A model generated the notes under the pieces. The model worked only from the letters and a program-made list of their open reading frames with translations, searched no databases and was not told the DNA's origin. 64,000 nt of DNA. Origin: Siphonodentalium dalli (lineage: Eukaryota; Mollusca; Scaphopoda; Gadilida; Siphonodentaliidae). The stretch is from contig CP136066.1 of the NCBI GenBank assembly GCA_032622095.1, forward strand, positions 187,896,716-187,960,715. The letters are read 5' to 3'. Position numbers and translations under genes: made by a program. Positions 54,301 to 60,300 of this stretch are shown piece by piece. Positions within the stretch are counted from its first letter, which is position 1. Every line of letters starts with the position of its first letter.

Positions 54301-57300
54301 GGGAAATGATCAGACAGAATACGTGTACATAATATAATTGTTCTTGCAATATTTTTCAATCAAGTTAGTATTTTCTACTAACCTATGGTAATTACGTCAC
54401 ATACCAAATAAGGAAGTTACTATGATAGTACTGTAGAGTTGTAAGTTGTAGATGCCCCAAATTAGTGGTTTTAAACCGACGTATAATGCATGTGAATCTA
54501 AACAAGGAAATGATGCAATATCAGGACTCTGCTTATAAACAATTCACTGTGCTCTTTGCGAGAAACTAAACAACCACCCATATCATCATTATGCTATATT
54601 ATTAGTATATTCTTGAGGAAATTATCATAATTTAAATGTTATTTCTAAATTATAACCTACAATGAAGGCTGCCCGTCCTTTTAAAAACTGCACTTGCCTT
54701 TCAACAATTTAATGCTGTTGTGAGAAGTGAATCAAATAAATATTTTAGTAACCATTCTTACCTCCATCGAGAGTCTTGATGTGTATGATTTCTGAGGTTA
54801 TCGAGGCTCCACCGTGTACAATGGTAGTCAGGGTGAGACTGTACTCTGTGCTGGGAAGTATTCCCTCAACGACAGTCTCAGTCTGGTCTCCGCTGATGAT
54901 ACGAGACAGATTCTGACGGCTGCTCACCATACTTATCTTATAGAAGTCAACAGATCCTTGGAGGTCAAACACATCTGTGGGGAGAAAAAGGCTTGTGAGT
55001 TCATCATCATATTATATTTTATGTCATGTGACTATCTAAGCCTAATCCCCACTTGTGATTGGTTGCTTAAGTTGATCTTCACTATTTCTGATAGTTCCAT
55101 CCCCAACATGATAGTCCACTTCCCAAATTTTAGCACACCCACTATCGCCGATATATTCTAGAAATCTATATTTAGCAAGCATGCTAATGGATGTAATTTG
55201 AAAGTCATCACATCGCAGAAAAAGTTCAACATATTTTGTCCGAAATGCCTTTGTAATAAAATACTAGAGCACAATAAATTATCGTAATCAAATAATTTAT
55301 GATATTTGTGATTGTTTCCACATGTTTGATGTGAGGAATTATCCTGTCCCTGTATTCGCTGATACGAACATCGCTTCGATATTTTTGTCAATTCCACTAA
55401 ATTCACACTAAGTTCTCGAAATGAATCTTCAGTTGTTATCGGTAGAAAAAGTTATCTTGATATTATGATTGTGAATTGTTTGACATTATGGGATATGGGA
55501 CAGTATGATGAACATTCGATAAAATATAATAAATATTGTACTATGCCAAAATAGTGGTCCTCAGGGGAATAGTGCACTCAACTCTGGCGCTGAGAATATT
55601 CCTCCTCTTGGACCATTATTTTGGCATAGTCACCTCTAAGCCGTGTAATATTTACATAATGTTGGGTTTTATTCAAGTCCGGGAAGGAAGAATACGACCA
55701 AACTGCAATTTTCCCCAAACAACACATATACTAATGATTCACCTTGACATATCATTTACCTTCTTTTCCCAAAAAAGAGATATTTAACCAGCCTTTTTCT
55801 TGATCAGGCGAACGACTCGTGAAGTATTGCAGCCATTTTGCGGGTCTGTTCGATCGAGTTCCGGGCAATTTTCCCCTCGATACAGCGAGGTTTGCCCAGA
55901 ATTCGATTGAACAGACCCGAAAAATGGCCGACCTGCTTCAAGGTCAATCGCCTGATCGAGAAAAAGGCTTGTTAAATGTCTCTTTTTTGGACAAGGAAGG
56001 TAAATGGTATGTCAAGATGACGCATTAGTATATGTATTGTCAGGGGAACATCGCGGTTTGGTCGTGTCCTGTGTCATATTCTTCCTTTCCGGACTTGAAG
56101 CGACCTCTAACATTATAGGCATTGCAGAAATTTAAATGGGATATCATTATCCCGTAGATTTTCGTCTATCACGTTGGGAACACACTTTGAGTGCTCATTT
56201 TCTGCTAGGGAAAAAGTATAAATTACCTAGTTGAATCCACTGTACCAGGATGGATTTGTAATCAACTGGTTTGGCCGTTACTGTAGGGTACTGTCTCGGA
56301 TATCCTCCAAAAGTTGTCGCCTCCGCGGAAGCATTACCCGTCACCTGGCCGATGTCGTTAAATACCGTCACTCGGTAGATGAAGGTCGTATAAAGTGGCA
56401 GGTTAACGTCCTCATAGAGCTGATCGATACCAGAGTAAACCTGCTGCCAGCTGCCAATATCACTCGCTTCAGCTGCAAATAAAATGATATAATAGCAGTC
56501 ATAGAGCTGATCAATACCAGAGTAAACCTGCTGCCAGATCCCAATATCACTCGCTTCAGCTGCAAATTAAAATGATATAATATCAGTCGCGATAACATTC
56601 TATACTAAATACTCATTGACGAGTAGTTCTCTTAGGAAATGTTCAGTTAAAACGTTTGTTGAACTTATTATCTGAACATTTCCCACCAATGAATATGAAT
56701 CATTCTGGTCTTGTATTAAGTGTTTCTTCTGTCCGTCGTCTGCTTTTATTACCTGAACACCCCTCCAAATGAATAATAGACCATTCCAGTGTATACTTCA
56801 ATAACTGAATAGGAGAATCCATTCAGCATAGACGTGATTAACCTATTCACTCTTGAATGGAATCTCCCACCCAACGTATACCCAACTCACAATTTAGTTT
56901 TGGGTAGAAGTATTCTCAACTTACGATTTCATGGCTTTCGTATTTTGAGTAGAAATACAGCAAACTCATGATTTAGTGACTATCTTATTTTGAGTTAAAA
57001 TAATCATGACTTACGATTTAGTGGCTGTCGTATTTTGCTTCGTGACAACTCGTAGTGTAGGTATGGCCCATTAGGTCTGAGTGGTGCCGCCCAAACAAGG
57101 GTGATCTGTGACTGCGACACCACACTGGGAATGGGAGGTAACTGCTGCTCAGGAACTGTTGAATCCGTTTGTATCATCTGTGGTGCACTCTCTGAACATC
57201 CCCTGTCTGTGGAGAAATTATTGTACATAAAATTCTGCAGATTAATACTATAGAGGATACAAACAAGCCTCGATATAGTGTGTCTGACATTTGCATAATG

Positions 57301-60300
57301 AGGTCCCCAGAGGGTGTAAATTAGTAACGCTATCCCTCACAGTGGGCTAGCATCACCAAATTTACCATCTGGGGACCTCATTCTGCTTAGGCCTCATCTT
57401 CTGGGAAGTATCTATAGTCTCAAATTAACATTGTTGTTAGTTTCTTTTTCCCTTCTGTTCAGTTTCTATATACCCTAATTTGCAGAAGATAATTTGCATA
57501 ATCTAGGCGACTTATGGGTGCACATCCCCATCTTCACCATCTTGAAACTTAAATCTGGGTCTAGGTCTCCCATGCAGTTGAGGCCTAAGCAGAATGAGGT
57601 TCCCAGAAGGTGAATATGGTGATGATAGCTCACTGTGTGGGATAGCATCACTAAAAATTCACCCTTTGGGGACCTTATTCTATAGTCGGAAATATGGCTT
57701 GTTGCCATTCATCGTAAAGCTGCCATTCATCGTAAAGCTCTCAACGAGAGCTTTCCGATGAATGGCAACAAGCCATATTTCCGACTAAATCCTGAAAAAT
57801 TACCCATAGTTCTGCTGTGGTTAAGGAGTCGATTATTCAGGGCATTACTGTACCGTACCCGAACTAAATCCTGAAAAATTACCCATAATTATGCTGTGGT
57901 TAAGAGTCGATTATTTAGGGCATTACTATATGCTATGAGATTATCAACTTACCAGTACATGCCGTGAGTGTGATGGTATAGTGTCTGTATGCTATGAGAT
58001 TATCAACTTACCAGTACATGCCGTGAGTGTGATGGTATAGTGTCTGTATGCTATGAGATTATCAACTTACCAGTACATGCCGTGAGTGTGATGGTATAGT
58101 GTCTGTATGCTATGAGATTATCAACTTACCAGTACATGCCGTGAGTGTGATGGTATAGTGTGTGTATGCTATGAGATTATCAACTTACCAGTACATGCCG
58201 TGAGTGTGATGGTATAGTGTTTGTATGCTATGAGATTATCGACTTAACAGTACATGCCGTGAGTGTGACAGTATAGGCTGTGTATGCTATGAGATTATCG
58301 ACTTACCGGTACATGCCGTGAGTGTGAAGGTAGAGTGTGTGTATGCTATGAGATTATCGACTTACTGCTACATGCCGTGAGTGTGATGGTATAGTGTTTG
58401 TATGCTATGAGATTATCAACTTACCAGTACATGCCGTGAGTGTGACAGTATAGGCTGTGTATGCTATGAGATTATCCACCTGTATTGAGAATACACCCCT
58501 TTCTTTGACAGTTATTTTTGGTTCAGGGAAGCGTATTTCATAGAATTCAATCTCGCCGTTAGCTGTTAGTGGTGACTTCCAGGAAACCTCGGCCGACGTA
58601 GGACTCAGTAGGATTATATCTGGCGGAAACACCCCAGACGGACCTGAAATAACCAAAACTTGTTCTTGAAGCCCTGTGACAGTTTGATATCTGAAATTAT
58701 GCTAATTTTTTTTGCATCCCTTTATATTCTGCAGGAAAAGCCTTATTAAAATTTTGAAAAGTCGGGTCTCGACTTTTTGTTCATGTTATTCTATTCCTGA
58801 TATTGTAAAAATAGGGAGTGTTTGTTGCATTATTGAAAAAAAATTGAAAATATCCAGGGGTGTGGGAAACATTTCTCAGACATGTATGAAACTTTTTTAA
58901 TTTTAGGCCATTTTTGGGACCAACCGCACCCCTTGACCCAAATTATTTGTTTCCATTTTAGTAAGTTTTATTGCTTATGCAATGTGTCCATGAATTCTAT
59001 GTTCAGAGAGACCTAGACTGATATATACAGGGTATTTAGATATTTTACAACAAGAAACAATCTATACTGACAGCAAAAGGCAGTTTTGATGTTAAAATTA
59101 CATTATCTTTAAAGGGGCATTGTACACTAAATCCGGCTATTTTTGTTACCATCTTGTTTTCTCGCTAAAAAGCTAAAAAAAACAAAAAATTCAACTATTT
59201 TTGGCCTTACAACTCAAAGGGGGACTGTACACTAAATCCGGCCATTTTTGGGACAATCTCCTTTTATACTCAACAGAATATATGCAACAAATGAATGAAT
59301 TTGAGCCATGGATGAGTGCAAAATACACTCATTTACCATATGAAAAATACAAACAACATGGTCATTATAAAGAAAATGAATTTATGACTGGAGTCATAAA
59401 TTCATTTTCATTATAATTACCATGTTGTTTGCATCGTTCATAGAGAGCATGAGTGTATTTTGCACTAATCCATGGCTCAAATTCATTCATTTGTTGTATA
59501 TATTCTGTTGAGTATAAAAGGAGATTGTCCCAAAAATGGCCGGATTTAGGGTACAGACCCCCAATTTAATTTTTTTTTAGCTGCCGAAAACATTGCGTTT
59601 GGGTCCTCTTGTCCACCACCATACCCCATCATACACAGAATTATTTTTTTAAAACAGCTCAATATTTTTATTACTTGAGCAAGCTTTTTGCAGAGAATAA
59701 TATGAAAACTGTTGATCAATATTCTGGGTACTTATCAACCCATCTCATCCCTCTTCAAAATTAGTAGACATAATTTGAATATTCAAATGAACCATGTCCG
59801 TTTAACCCTTTCTGTACTAAATGGATTCTCCTATCAGTAATAAAAGTACACATTGGAATGGCCTATTATTCATCTGGAGGGATGTTCAGGAAACATGAGC
59901 AGACAATAGAAAGTGCAGAAGGAACCCTATTCATTGGTGGGAAATGTTCAGATAATAAGTTCAATAAAACAACCGGTTGAACTTATTATCTGAATATTTC
60001 CTAAAGGATAACTACTCGTCAATGAGTATTTAGTAAAGAAAGGGTTAATCAGTAAATAGCCCTTGAAAAACATCATCTCAATCAACAACATACCAAACCA
60101 TACACTTATTCCTGAGAAAATTGCTTTGTATGAATCCTTCAAGGATGAATAGTAAGACCAAAAGAGAATTTTTCGTAGGGAATTTGTTTTGTAAAGTCAG
60201 TCACAAATTATGATTAAATAATACAAACTTACGTGTAGATTGTGTCCTGACTTTTGACCAATCGCTTTGTCCGATTCCTGCTGATGTAGCCGCTTTAATT

